In this document: positions 17,420 through 25,109 of the stretch, piece after piece
How positions within the stretch are numbered: the first letter of the stretch is position 1
Layout of the letters: the number at the start of each line of letters is the position of its first letter
Origin: Novosphingobium sp.
Lineage (GTDB): Bacteria > Pseudomonadota > Alphaproteobacteria > Sphingomonadales > Sphingomonadaceae
Assembly (NCBI GenBank): GCA_027490345.1
Contig: JAIXYF010000409.1
Location: 1-35,753, forward strand
DNA: 35,753 nt
Direction: 5' to 3'
Translations under genes and position numbers: made by a program
The notes under the pieces: generated by a model
The model's input: the letters and a program-made list of their open reading frames with translations, nothing else
Database searches by the model: none
Told to the model about the DNA's origin: nothing

Positions 17420-18400
17420 TCAGCGGACTGCGGGGCCGCCCTGTACGCGAAGTGCCGGGCTTCTGTCGTCGGCAGCCCGTGCAAGCAGATCATGGGCCGC
17501 CAAAGCAACATCATCGACATGGCCATCCGGATCGGGATGAATCAGGATTTCCACGCCGGGAAACGCCTCAAGCAGCTTGGCCTCGATCTCGTCCATGATC
17601 CGGTGCGCTTCGGTCACGGTCATCCGACCATCGACCCAGACGTGGAACTGAACGAAATCACGATTGCCGCTGGTGCGGGTGCGCAAGTCATGGAGGCCCT
17701 TGAGCTCTGGATGCTGCGAAACGACCGCAAGAAAGCGCTCGCGCTTTTCGAGCGGCCATTCGTGATCCATCAGCTGTTCGATGGCAGATTGCGACGCATT
17801 CCACGCACCCCAACCAAGCCACAAGGCGATGCCAAACGCAAATGCGGCGTCCGCACCCGCAATCCCGAACCAGTGATCAAGCGCAAGAGCCGCAATCACC
17901 GCCAGATTGAGCACCAGGTCGGACGAATAATGAAGGTTGTCGGTCGCAATGGCGAGGCTGCCTGTCGCCCGGATCACCCGACGCTGATAGGCCAGAAGCA
18001 GAACTGTGGCGACAATGGCGATGACAGATACGAGCATCCCCGCCCCTGCCTCTGCCGGCCGGCCGCCGCCAAGGAATGCATCAATCGCCCGCCAGGCCAG
18101 GCCAAGCGCAGACAGGGAAATCAGCACGACCTGAAACATCGCAGCAAGCGCTTCAGCCTTGCCATGGCCAAAGCGGTGGTTGGCGTCAGCGGGCTGCGCT
18201 CCGATCCAGACCCCGAGCAGCGTGGCGAGACTGGCAACCAGATCAAGCCCGGTATCGGCAAGGCTGCCGAGCATCGCCGTCGAACCCGTGGTGATGACGG
18301 CATAAGCCTTCATGGCGAGCAACAGAGCGGCCACCGCGATGCTGGCATAGGCGGCCCGGCGGTTGAGATCGCCGTGGTCGGGGCTGCGGGTCATGTCCAT
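17420..18400 (-). CDS. Cation diffusion facilitator family metal transporter (FieF-like)
   Basis: A 326-residue inner-membrane exporter of divalent metals (zinc, iron or cadmium) driven by proton exchange. The metal site of the membrane domain is intact: DTGLD (D49, D53) and HYSSD (H157, D161). The HRFGHGKAE motif and a cytoplasmic C-terminal domain (HVWVDGRMTVTEAHRIMDEIE, then HPDPDGH) are present, so the likely subgroup is FieF/YiiP. The ATG at 18400 is chosen because GAGG lies 5 nt upstream; a GTG at 18418 directly after the pdxH stop is an alternative. It follows pdxH closely and is probably cotranscribed with it. It ends 7 nt from the convergent serine hydrolase gene. Confidence 0.95.
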   Translation of the reverse strand: MDMTRSPDHGDLNRRAAYASIAVAALLLAMKAYAVITTGSTAMLGSLADTGLDLVASLATLLGVWIGAQPADANHRFGHGKAEALAAMFQVVLISLSALGLAWRAIDAFLGGGRPAEAGAGMLVSVIAIVATVLLLAYQRRVIRATGSLAIATDNLHYSSDLVLNLAVIAALALDHWFGIAGADAAFAFGIALWLGWGAWNASQSAIEQLMDHEWPLEKRERFLAVVSQHPELKGLHDLRTRTSGNRDFVQFHVWVDGRMTVTEAHRIMDEIEAKLLEAFPGVEILIHPDPDGHVDDVALAAHDLLARAADDRSPALRVQGGPAVR

Positions 18401-18418
18401 GCGAGCCTCGCTTCCCAC

Positions 18419-19030
18419 TCAGGGAAAGAGCAGCGAGCTGGTCCAGCCGCCGCTCTCCGAGCGGGTGAAGCGGCGGCGTTCGTGCAAGCGAAATTCGCGG
18501 TCCTGCCAGAACTCGATGGCATGAGGTGACACCCGGTAACCCGACCAGTGTGCCGGCCGCGGCACAGCCCCATCAGGAAAGCGTGCCCTCAAGGCTTCGA
18601 GGCGCTCCATATAATGTTCGCGCGATGGCAGCGGCCGCGATTGATCGGACGCCGCTGAGCCGAGACGCGATTCGGGATGCCGGCTGGCGAAATAAGCATC
18701 CGCCTCGGCAGCAGTCACTTCCGTGATGGTGCCTTCGATCCGAACCTGGCGGCGCAGGCTCTTCCAGTGAAACAGCAAAGCAACTTGCGGATTGGCGGCC
18801 AGCTCTGCGCCTTTGCGGCTTTCGAAATTGGTATAGAACACGAAGCCATCCGGGCCATGCCCCTTGAGCAGAACCATCCGCACCGAAGGCGCCGCCCCCG
18901 TGGTCGCTGTCGCCAGCGCCATCGCGTTGGGATCATTAGGCTCGCTTGCCTGCGCCTCGGCAAACCAAACCTCGAAAATGGCAAAAGGATCGGAGCCCGG
19001 AATGGCTGCTTCACTTGTTTCAGTATGCAC
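18419..19030 (-). CDS. pdxH: Pyridoxamine/pyridoxine 5'-phosphate oxidase
   Basis: This FMN enzyme oxidises pyridoxine or pyridoxamine phosphate to pyridoxal phosphate (vitamin B6) in the cytosol. Typical blocks are SVRMVLLKGHGPDGFVFYTN, SRKGAEL, FHWKSLRRQVRIEG and the C-terminal HWSGYRVSPHAIEFW followed by RLHERRRF. At 203 residues it has the normal length. The start is GTG at 19030, with AGGA 8 nt upstream; a longer frame to 19093 adds residues that are not typical of the family. It is divergent from the J-protein gene. Confidence 0.95.
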   Translation of the reverse strand: MHTETSEAAIPGSDPFAIFEVWFAEAQASEPNDPNAMALATATTGAAPSVRMVLLKGHGPDGFVFYTNFESRKGAELAANPQVALLFHWKSLRRQVRIEGTITEVTAAEADAYFASRHPESRLGSAASDQSRPLPSREHYMERLEALRARFPDGAVPRPAHWSGYRVSPHAIEFWQDREFRLHERRRFTRSESGGWTSSLLFP

Positions 19031-19101
19031 GGGCACGGTCCTGCTGGTCGGTTTTGAAGGTAGGTGCAGTAGCCCGGCGCAGCCATAGTGCAAAGCGAGC
19101 C

Positions 19102-19130
19102 TTGCGGGTAAGCCGGTGCAATCCTAGCTT
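19102..19130 (+). promoter_or_regulatory. Weak promoter candidate giving a leaderless J-protein mRNA
   Basis: TTGCGG (19102-19107), a 17-nt spacer and TAGCTT (19125-19130) lie so that transcription would start at or next to the ATG at 19137. No Shine-Dalgarno is present. The hexamers match the consensus poorly (three of six each), so this is tentative. Confidence 0.25.
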
Positions 19131-19136
19131 AGGCTT

Positions 19137-20099
19137 ATGGCAGATCCTTATTCGATACTCGGCGTGCCCCGCACAGCTAGCGAGAAAGACATAAAGTCCG
19201 CCTATCGCACGCTGGCCAAAGAGCTTCATCCCGACCGCAACGCAGGCAAACCGAACGCGGCTGAGCGTTTCGCCGAAGTGACGCGTGCCTATGATCTGCT
19301 TTCGGACAAGGACAAGCGCGCCCGGTTCGATCGCGGCGAAATTGATGCAGAAGGCAATCCGGCCGGGCCGTTCGGCTTCGGTGCGGGCGGGCCGGGCGGC
19401 GGCATGGGCGGCGGACAGCGCGGCTATCGCCATGATGGCTTCGAGGGATTCGGGCAGAGCAGCAGCGAAGGTGTAGACCTCGGCGATATCTTCGAAGGAC
19501 TGTTCGGCGGGCGTGGCGGCATGGGTGGCAGCACGGCTGGCGGAGCAGGTGGGCCGGGCGGACGACGGCGCCCTGCACCGCGCGGAGCCAACGCCACATA
19601 TACGCTCAAGGTCCCCTTCACCGACGCCGCCCGCCGCGAACCGCAACGCGTGACCCTTGCCGACGGCAAGACGATTGACCTCAAGCTTCCCGCAGGATTG
19701 GTCGATGGCCAGCAAGTGCGCCTTGGCGGCAAGGGTGAACCCGGCCCGGGCGGCTTCGGCGATGCCATCGTGACCATCGAGATCGAGCCGAGCCCCTACT
19801 TCGAACGGGATGGCGACAATATCCGGCTGGAAGTGCCGATCAGCATCGACGAAGCGATCACTGGCGCAAAAGTGCGCATTCCCACGGTGGAAGGCCCGGT
19901 GATGATGACCATCGCTCCGGGTAGCACAAGCGGTAGGACACTGCGCCTCAAGGGGCGCGGTTTCACCCGCAAGAACGGCGAGCGCGGCGACCAGCTTGTG
20001 ACGCTGCTGGTGGACGTTCCAGTCGACGATGCCGATCTCAGGGCGCGCCTCGAAGGCTGGCGGGAAACGCGTGACCTGCGTGCCAAGTTCGCCGTCTGA
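19137..20099 (+). CDS. DnaJ C-terminal domain chaperone (CbpA-like)
   Basis: A 320-residue co-chaperone of DnaK. The J domain is residues 1-70 with the HPD motif in LHPDRNAG, which stimulates the DnaK ATPase. A Gly/Phe-rich linker covers about 75-145. The C-terminal substrate-binding domains follow, and the cysteine-rich zinc finger of true DnaJ is absent, so it is of CbpA type. No ribosome-binding site precedes the ATG, so the mRNA may be leaderless. The next gene starts within or just after its end. It is divergent from pdxH. Confidence 0.94.
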   Translation: MADPYSILGVPRTASEKDIKSAYRTLAKELHPDRNAGKPNAAERFAEVTRAYDLLSDKDKRARFDRGEIDAEGNPAGPFGFGAGGPGGGMGGGQRGYRHDGFEGFGQSSSEGVDLGDIFEGLFGGRGGMGGSTAGGAGGPGGRRRPAPRGANATYTLKVPFTDAARREPQRVTLADGKTIDLKLPAGLVDGQQVRLGGKGEPGPGGFGDAIVTIEIEPSPYFERDGDNIRLEVPISIDEAITGAKVRIPTVEGPVMMTIAPGSTSGRTLRLKGRGFTRKNGERGDQLVTLLVDVPVDDADLRARLEGWRETRDLRAKFAV

Positions 20100-21123
20100 T
20101 CCGAGGCTCCCCGAAAGGGGCGCAAAAGGCCCGCTAAGCTCCGGGGATCCGCACGTTCCCGTTGCCGATCTTTCACCTGAAGCGCGCAGACGCAGCGCGC
20201 TCTCAGGCTTGGCCAGTGGCGGCGCAATCGGCGTTCGGCAAACGTGGCCTTTGCAGGCAATGGACGTGCTGCGCCGCGTCTGGACGGGCGTTGCGCATGA
20301 CGGCACGATCCACGCCGGCAACTTTGCCTATATGGTGCTGATTGCGCTGTTCCCGTTCTTCATCACCGGGGCTGCCCTGTTTTCGCTGGTTGGTGAGGTG
20401 GAGGACCGGAATGCAGCTGTCAACACTGTGCTGATGGCGCTGCCGCCTGTGGTCGCTAATGTGCTGTCGCCGGTTGCACATGGGGTGATCGAGGCGCGAA
20501 CCGGCGGCCTGCTCTGGATCGGCGGGCTGGTCGGTCTCTGGACAGTGGGCAGCCTGGTCGAGACGATACGCGATATCCTGCGCCGCGCCTATGGCACTGG
20601 GCTGGTCCATGCGTTCTGGCGATATCGGCTCATGTCGACGGGTCTGATCATCGCCTCGGTCATTCTCATTCTGCTTTCCATCACGGCGCAAGTGGTCATC
20701 GGAACAGTGATGGAGGCTGTCACCACCTGGCTTCCGCAGGCAACAGGGCTGATTGACGCATTGGCCCTTTCGCGGATCGTCCCGGCACTGGTCCTGTTTG
20801 GCGCGCTTTGGCTTCTCTTTATCTCGCTCACCCCCGGGGCCTACAGCGCACGGATCTATCCCAAGTGGCCCGGCGCGCTGACGGTCACGCTATGGTGGCT
20901 GATCGTGACCACGATGCTGCCCAAACTGCTGCATCACCTGTTCATGTACGACCTCACCTACGGCAGCCTTGCCGGTGTGATGATCGCTCTTTTCTTTTTT
21001 TGGCTGATTGGCCTAGGGATGGTCGTAGGAGCCGAACTCAACGCAGCTCTGGCCGAAACGCCCGAGGAGCAGGCACAAGGCAGGTTTGATCAGGCGTCTG
21101 GGCAAGTACGACGAGATCATTGA
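20080..21123 (+). CDS. YihY/BrkB family inner-membrane protein
   Basis: A polytopic membrane protein of the YihY/virulence factor BrkB family (once called ribonuclease BN). The conserved HAGNFAYMVLIALFPFFI and GGLVGLWTVGSLVETIRDILRRAYG motifs and about six hydrophobic helices are visible; the physiological role is not settled. The start is uncertain. The LSPEARRR block looks like part of the protein, but no start codon lies between it and the end of the J-protein gene. I therefore use GTG at 20080, which overlaps that gene by 20 nt; ATG at 20029, GTG at 20071 and ATG at 20260 are alternatives. It is 13 nt upstream of fabI and probably in one operon with it. Confidence 0.88.
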   Translation: MPSSPSDPRLPERGAKGPLSSGDPHVPVADLSPEARRRSALSGLASGGAIGVRQTWPLQAMDVLRRVWTGVAHDGTIHAGNFAYMVLIALFPFFITGAALFSLVGEVEDRNAAVNTVLMALPPVVANVLSPVAHGVIEARTGGLLWIGGLVGLWTVGSLVETIRDILRRAYGTGLVHAFWRYRLMSTGLIIASVILILLSITAQVVIGTVMEAVTTWLPQATGLIDALALSRIVPALVLFGALWLLFISLTPGAYSARIYPKWPGALTVTLWWLIVTTMLPKLLHHLFMYDLTYGSLAGVMIALFFFWLIGLGMVVGAELNAALAETPEEQAQGRFDQASGQVRRDH

Positions 21124-21136
21124 AGCAAGAGGTCGC

Positions 21137-21970
21137 ATGACGAGATTGATGGAAGGAAAGCGCGGCCTGATCATGGGTCTCGCCAATGACAAATCGCTTG
21201 CTTGGGGCATCGCCCGCAAGCTGCGGGAACAGGGCGCCGAGTTGGCCTTCTCGTATCAGGGTGAAGCCCTGGAAAAGCGAGTGCGGCCACTGGCGGCAAG
21301 CCTTGATAGCGATTTCCTGATCGAATGCGATGTTTCAGACATGACGGCGTTGGACACTGCGTTCGAAACGCTGGCCGCGCGCTGGCCGACCATCGACTTT
21401 CTGGTTCACGCGATCGGCTTTTCCGACAAGAACGAGTTGCGCGGCAAGTTCATGGACACGTCTTTGGACAACTTCCTGACGACGATGAACATCTCGGTCT
21501 ACAGCATGGTTGCCGTCACGCGCCGGGCCGCAGCCATGATGCCGCTGGTTGAGGACGAGAACGGTGTGGCCAGCGGTGGCGGCTCCATCCTCACGCTCTC
21601 TTATTATGGCGCAGAGAAGGTCATTCCGCACTATAACGTGATGGGCGTCGCCAAGGCCGCGCTGGAAGCCAGTGTGCGGTATCTTGCCAATGATTGCGGA
21701 CCGCAAGGCATCCGTGTCAATGCACTCTCAGCTGGGCCAATCAAGACCCTGGCCGCGAGCGGGATCGGCGACTTCCGCTATATCCTCAAGTGGAACGAAA
21801 TGAACGCCCCCCTGCGCCGCAACGTCACTATCGATGACGTCGGCGGAGCAGGTCTCTATCTCCTGTCGGACCTCGCCTCGGGTGTCACAGGCGAGGTGCA
21901 TCATGTCGATGCGGGCTATCACACCGTGGGCATGAAGCAGGAAGACGCGCCGGATATTGCCCTGAGCTGA
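21137..21970 (+). CDS. fabI: Enoyl-[acyl-carrier-protein] reductase (NADH) FabI
   Basis: A 277-residue short-chain dehydrogenase that carries out the last reduction of each round of fatty acid elongation and is the target of triclosan. The nucleotide-binding loop is GLANDKSLAWG. The active site Y-x6-K is Y166 and K173 in PHYNVMGVAKAALE, with the first tyrosine Y156 ten residues before, as in known FabI enzymes. The ATG at 21137 has AGAGG 4 nt upstream and gives the normal length; a frame to 21086 would run into the preceding gene. It ends 6 nt before a convergent hypothetical gene. Confidence 0.97.
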   Translation: MTRLMEGKRGLIMGLANDKSLAWGIARKLREQGAELAFSYQGEALEKRVRPLAASLDSDFLIECDVSDMTALDTAFETLAARWPTIDFLVHAIGFSDKNELRGKFMDTSLDNFLTTMNISVYSMVAVTRRAAAMMPLVEDENGVASGGGSILTLSYYGAEKVIPHYNVMGVAKAALEASVRYLANDCGPQGIRVNALSAGPIKTLAASGIGDFRYILKWNEMNAPLRRNVTIDDVGGAGLYLLSDLASGVTGEVHHVDAGYHTVGMKQEDAPDIALS

Positions 21971-21976
21971 AGAGCC

Positions 21977-22567
21977 TTAAGGGTTGGGAGGAGTAGCCAG
22001 CGGGGCGGCCGGAGCCGGAGCGGCGGGAGCAGTTGGTTGCGACATCTCGCCGTCGCGCTCGCGCTTCAGCCGGGCCTCATATTCCTTTTCCAGCACTTCG
22101 ACACGGGCCTGCTCTGCCGCAGTATCTGCATCGATTGTCTGGAGACGCCGCGCGCGCTCCTCTTCGATTAGTTTGCCGAACTGCACATCGCTGGCCTGCT
22201 TCTTTTCGGAGTAAGCGCTGTTAATCAGCTGGGCCATGCAGCCCGTGGCACCCCCCGCGCCAACCGGCGAGCAGGAATTGACACCAAAAGCACCAACCGT
22301 TTCGTAAGCCTTGACCCGCTGTGTCCAGCCCTGATTGACAGAGGCATTGGGGTTTTCTCGCAGCGGCTTGGGAATACGGAAACGTTCGGCCTCGTCCTTG
22401 CGGGCGCAGACCGTGATCGCACCGTCAGCCGAAGCCGGGCACGGATCATCCCCATAGATGATGAGCTGGTTGATTTTCTCGGCAGCACTTTCCTGCGCTG
22501 AAGCGCCAGCTGGAAGCGCCGCGGCCAATGCCGCGACAAAGAGCAAAGCGGGGGAAAGGCGTTTCAT
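21977..22567 (-). CDS. Secreted hypothetical protein with charged helical C-terminal half
   Basis: A 196-residue protein with a signal peptide (cleavage likely after AGASA|QE, about residue 24). The middle holds four cysteines (DDPCPASADGAITVCARK and NSCSPVGAGGATGCMAQ), suggesting disulfides in the periplasm. Residues about 120-175 are charged and probably helical (EEERARRLQTIDADTAAEQARVE). The tail is Pro/Ala-rich (PTAPAAPAPAAPLA). I do not recognise a named family. The ATG at 22567 is used; a GTG lies directly before it. It follows coq7 after 98 nt and may have its own promoter. Confidence 0.85.
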   Translation of the reverse strand: MKRLSPALLFVAALAAALPAGASAQESAAEKINQLIIYGDDPCPASADGAITVCARKDEAERFRIPKPLRENPNASVNQGWTQRVKAYETVGAFGVNSCSPVGAGGATGCMAQLINSAYSEKKQASDVQFGKLIEEERARRLQTIDADTAAEQARVEVLEKEYEARLKRERDGEMSQPTAPAAPAPAAPLATPPNP

Positions 22568-22665
22568 CACAAGGGCTCCGGCCGGGATAATGCGTTTCGG
22601 TATAGGCCCTCTTCGGCGTGAACGATAGCTGAAGTCCGCGCTAGAAGAGGTTCAAGCCGCGAGGA

Positions 22666-23178
22666 TCAAATATGCCTCGATACCGCGATCGCGACCCGGC
22701 AGCCCATGCGGATAGCATTGAACAGCAAAGGATAGGCTGGCGCCCTCTCGGCACCTGAGGCGAGTGCCGTATCACGATGTTCGCGTTCATCGTCGCGGAA
22801 TTCGCGGATCATGCCAGCCAGCTCGGGATCTTCGTCTCCGAGTTGTTCGAGTTGCTCGGTATAGTGCCGATCGATCTCGGTCTCGATTGCTGCGGTGCAG
22901 GCCATCGCAGCCTCCGGGCCAATCAACGCTGTCGCTGCGCCCAAGGCAAACCCGGCCGCAGACCACACGGGCTGCAGCACCGTGGGGCGCACACCACGCT
23001 GGATAAGAAGCGCGTCGAAGCGCTCGCGGTGAACCGCCTCCTGCTGGGCCATCGCGGCAATCTCGCCAGAAAGCGGCGTTCGATCCCCCATGACTGCCAG
23101 TTGCCCGGCATAGATCCGGATCGCCCCGAATTCGCCTGCCTGATTGACCCGCAGCATCGCTTCACGGGATTCCGTCAT
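22666..23178 (-). CDS. coq7: Demethoxyubiquinone hydroxylase Coq7
   Basis: A 170-residue di-iron monooxygenase that hydroxylates 2-polyprenyl-3-methyl-6-methoxy-1,4-benzoquinol, a late step of ubiquinone synthesis at the inner membrane. The iron ligands are visible: E16 (GEFGA), E47 and H50 (QEAVH), E99 or E101 (IETEI), and E131 and H134 (EREH). It has the short bacterial length. Its ATG overlaps the TGA of dsbB (ATGA), so the two are translationally coupled. DsbB passes electrons to ubiquinone, which makes the pairing sensible. Confidence 0.96.
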   Translation of the reverse strand: MTESREAMLRVNQAGEFGAIRIYAGQLAVMGDRTPLSGEIAAMAQQEAVHRERFDALLIQRGVRPTVLQPVWSAAGFALGAATALIGPEAAMACTAAIETEIDRHYTEQLEQLGDEDPELAGMIREFRDDEREHRDTALASGAERAPAYPLLFNAIRMGCRVAIAVSRHI

Positions 23179-23669
23179 CGTCGTGGTCCTTTGTCGCGGT
23201 TACCCAGCAGCACAAGCACAAGCAGGGCGCTACCCACCGAAATCAGAAAATTGAAACCCGCAAGGCTCACCCCAAAGAGAGTCCAGGCTGGCGTATCGCA
23301 CCGGATCAACGGCGCATTCATGATGGAGGCAAGCGGATCATTGCCAAGACCAGTTGAAGAGCAAGAGGTCAGCCCCTCCCACCAACCATACTCCACTCCG
23401 GCGTGAAACGCCCCGATCAGGCCACTGACCGCAAGGGCAAGGGCAGCCAATCGCAAAAGCACATCACCGATCCGGGTGCCCAGGGTCAGAAGCGCGGGCA
23501 AAGCAAGCGCGATCGCCGCAAAGTGCGGATAACGCTGCCACCAGCACATTTCACAGGGCGCCAGGCCGAAGCCATACTGCGCGAAGTAAACGGCTAGAAG
23601 CAGTGCGGTCGGCACTGCCAGCGCAAGAAGGTGGGCCAGACGGCTTGGCCCTGATGCCGTGCCGGTCAT
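23175..23669 (-). CDS. Disulfide bond formation protein B (DsbB-like)
   Basis: A 164-residue inner-membrane protein with four helices that reoxidises the periplasmic thiol oxidase DsbA and hands the electrons to quinone. The first redox pair is C39-x-x-C42 (APCEMCWWQRYPH). The second pair is C103 (TSCSS) and C124 (IRCDTPAW) in the second periplasmic loop. It starts 4 nt after the ctpA stop and overlaps coq7 by 4 nt. No DsbA is in the window. Confidence 0.94.
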   Translation of the reverse strand: MTGTASGPSRLAHLLALAVPTALLLAVYFAQYGFGLAPCEMCWWQRYPHFAAIALALPALLTLGTRIGDVLLRLAALALAVSGLIGAFHAGVEYGWWEGLTSCSSTGLGNDPLASIMNAPLIRCDTPAWTLFGVSLAGFNFLISVGSALLVLVLLGNRDKGPRR

Positions 23670-23673
23670 ACCC

Positions 23674-25017
23674 TCAGCGCCCGCGAGCTACCAATGCTTG
23701 AGGCGCGGTCCGTGCCAGCGTCTGCAGAGCATAATACAGCTGGAAGTCGTCGATACCCTTGGCCTTGAGTTCTTCGGGGGTCATCTTGAAGCGCGGATCC
23801 TGCATCTTGTCGCGCTCAAGATCCTTGTCATCCTTGATCTCGTTCACAAGATGGCCCCGAAGATCGCTTTCACGATAAAATTTCTGCGCGCGCTTGCGCA
23901 GATCGGGGTCCGAAATCTGCGGAACGGCGATGTCTGGGTCGATCCCGCCCTCCTGCACCGAACGGCCCGATGGCGTATAGTACCGGGCCGTGGTCAGCTT
24001 GAGGGCCGTATCTCGCGTCAATGGCATCAAGGTCTGCACGCTGCCCTTGCCGAAGCTGCGCTGCCCCATCAGGATAGCGCGATGCTGATCCTGCAGCGCC
24101 CCGGCGACGATTTCCGACGCGGATGCAGAGCCCTCGTTAATCAGCACGACGAGTGGGACGCCCTTGGCGATGTCGCCCGGAGTCATAGTCTCGGCGTTGT
24201 AGGTCTCGTTATCCCGGGGATAGCGGCCACGCTGCGAGACAATTACCCCATGATCGAGGAACAGGTCGGAGAGTGCAACCGCCTGATCCAGCAGACCGCC
24301 CGGATTACCGCGCAGGTCCAGCACCAGACCTGAGACACGGCCACCGGTCTTGGTCTTGATCTGCCGGAATGCATCCAGCACCTCACTGCCGACATTGGCG
24401 CTGAAGCTGGAAACCGAGATCACCCCGACACTGCCTTCAACCTTCCAATCGACCGGCTTGAGTTCGATGATCTGGCGCGTGATCTTGACTTCGATGGGCT
24501 CGTCGCGGCCTGAGCGGAACAAGGTGAGGTTGATGGTTGTACCCGGCGGGCCGCGCATCTGATCGACCGCCTCATCAAGAGTGCCTCCGTAGATCAGCTT
24601 GCCGTTGATATGGGTGATAAAATCGCCCGCCTTGACCCCGGCCGTATCGGCCGGGCTGCCCTTGGTAGGCGCGATTACTTTGACCGCGCCATCATCCAGC
24701 GTTACCGAAAGACCGAGGCCGCCATACGATCCATCCGTCTGCGTGCGCAGATTCTCGAAATCACGCGCATCAAGATAGGAACTGTGCGGATCCAGCGCGG
24801 CCAGCATACCGTTGATCGCGCCCTTGATCAGCTTGTCGTCATCGACAGGCTCTACATAGCTTGTCTTGATCCGTTCATAGATCGCCATGAGCTTGCCGAA
24901 CTCGGGCCCGGATCGTGCGTCGACCGCCGCCAGGCCGGCTGTGGCTGCTGGAATGAGCGCAACCGCACTGACAAGCGCTGCGGCGCGAAACAGAGAAGCA
25001 AACTTGAACGACATCAT
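23674..25017 (-). CDS. ctpA: C-terminal processing protease CtpA (S41 family)
   Basis: A 447-residue periplasmic serine protease. An N-terminal signal sequence (ALVSAVALIPAATAGLA) is followed by the GGLGLSVTLDDGAVKV PDZ domain (about 95-180). The catalytic Ser-Lys dyad is S299 in NEGSASASEIVAGAL and K324 in SFGKGSVQ. Family members trim C-termini and degrade peptidoglycan hydrolases. It lies between the EnvC-like gene and dsbB. Two tandem ATGs exist (25017 and 25014). Confidence 0.96.
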   Translation of the reverse strand: MMSFKFASLFRAAALVSAVALIPAATAGLAAVDARSGPEFGKLMAIYERIKTSYVEPVDDDKLIKGAINGMLAALDPHSSYLDARDFENLRTQTDGSYGGLGLSVTLDDGAVKVIAPTKGSPADTAGVKAGDFITHINGKLIYGGTLDEAVDQMRGPPGTTINLTLFRSGRDEPIEVKITRQIIELKPVDWKVEGSVGVISVSSFSANVGSEVLDAFRQIKTKTGGRVSGLVLDLRGNPGGLLDQAVALSDLFLDHGVIVSQRGRYPRDNETYNAETMTPGDIAKGVPLVVLINEGSASASEIVAGALQDQHRAILMGQRSFGKGSVQTLMPLTRDTALKLTTARYYTPSGRSVQEGGIDPDIAVPQISDPDLRKRAQKFYRESDLRGHLVNEIKDDKDLERDKMQDPRFKMTPEELKAKGIDDFQLYYALQTLARTAPQALVARGR

Positions 25018-25084
25018 CGTCTTTCGGCAGAGAGTGCAGAGCCTTGTGCTGCTTCTATAGGTCCGCTGCGATTAACGCCAGATG

Positions 25085-25099
25085 GGCTTGCGCCAAGCC
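25085..25099. repeat. Short perfect hairpin between the EnvC-like gene and ctpA
   Basis: GGCTTG (25085-25090) and CAAGCC (25094-25099) form a 6-bp stem with a 3-nt loop, 11 nt after the upstream gene's stop on the - strand. There is no T tract. It may slow transcription or protect RNA ends; this is speculative. Confidence 0.35.
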
Positions 25100-25109
25100 A
25101 AAAGGGCAA

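Noticed and set aside
17387-18529. 380-codon open frame on the + strand over the CDF transporter
   Set aside because: It is antisense to an intact transporter with both metal-site motifs, and has no domain of its own.
19020-20321. 433-codon open frame on the - strand over the J-protein gene
   Set aside because: It is a shadow frame; the + strand has the HPD motif and the CbpA domains.
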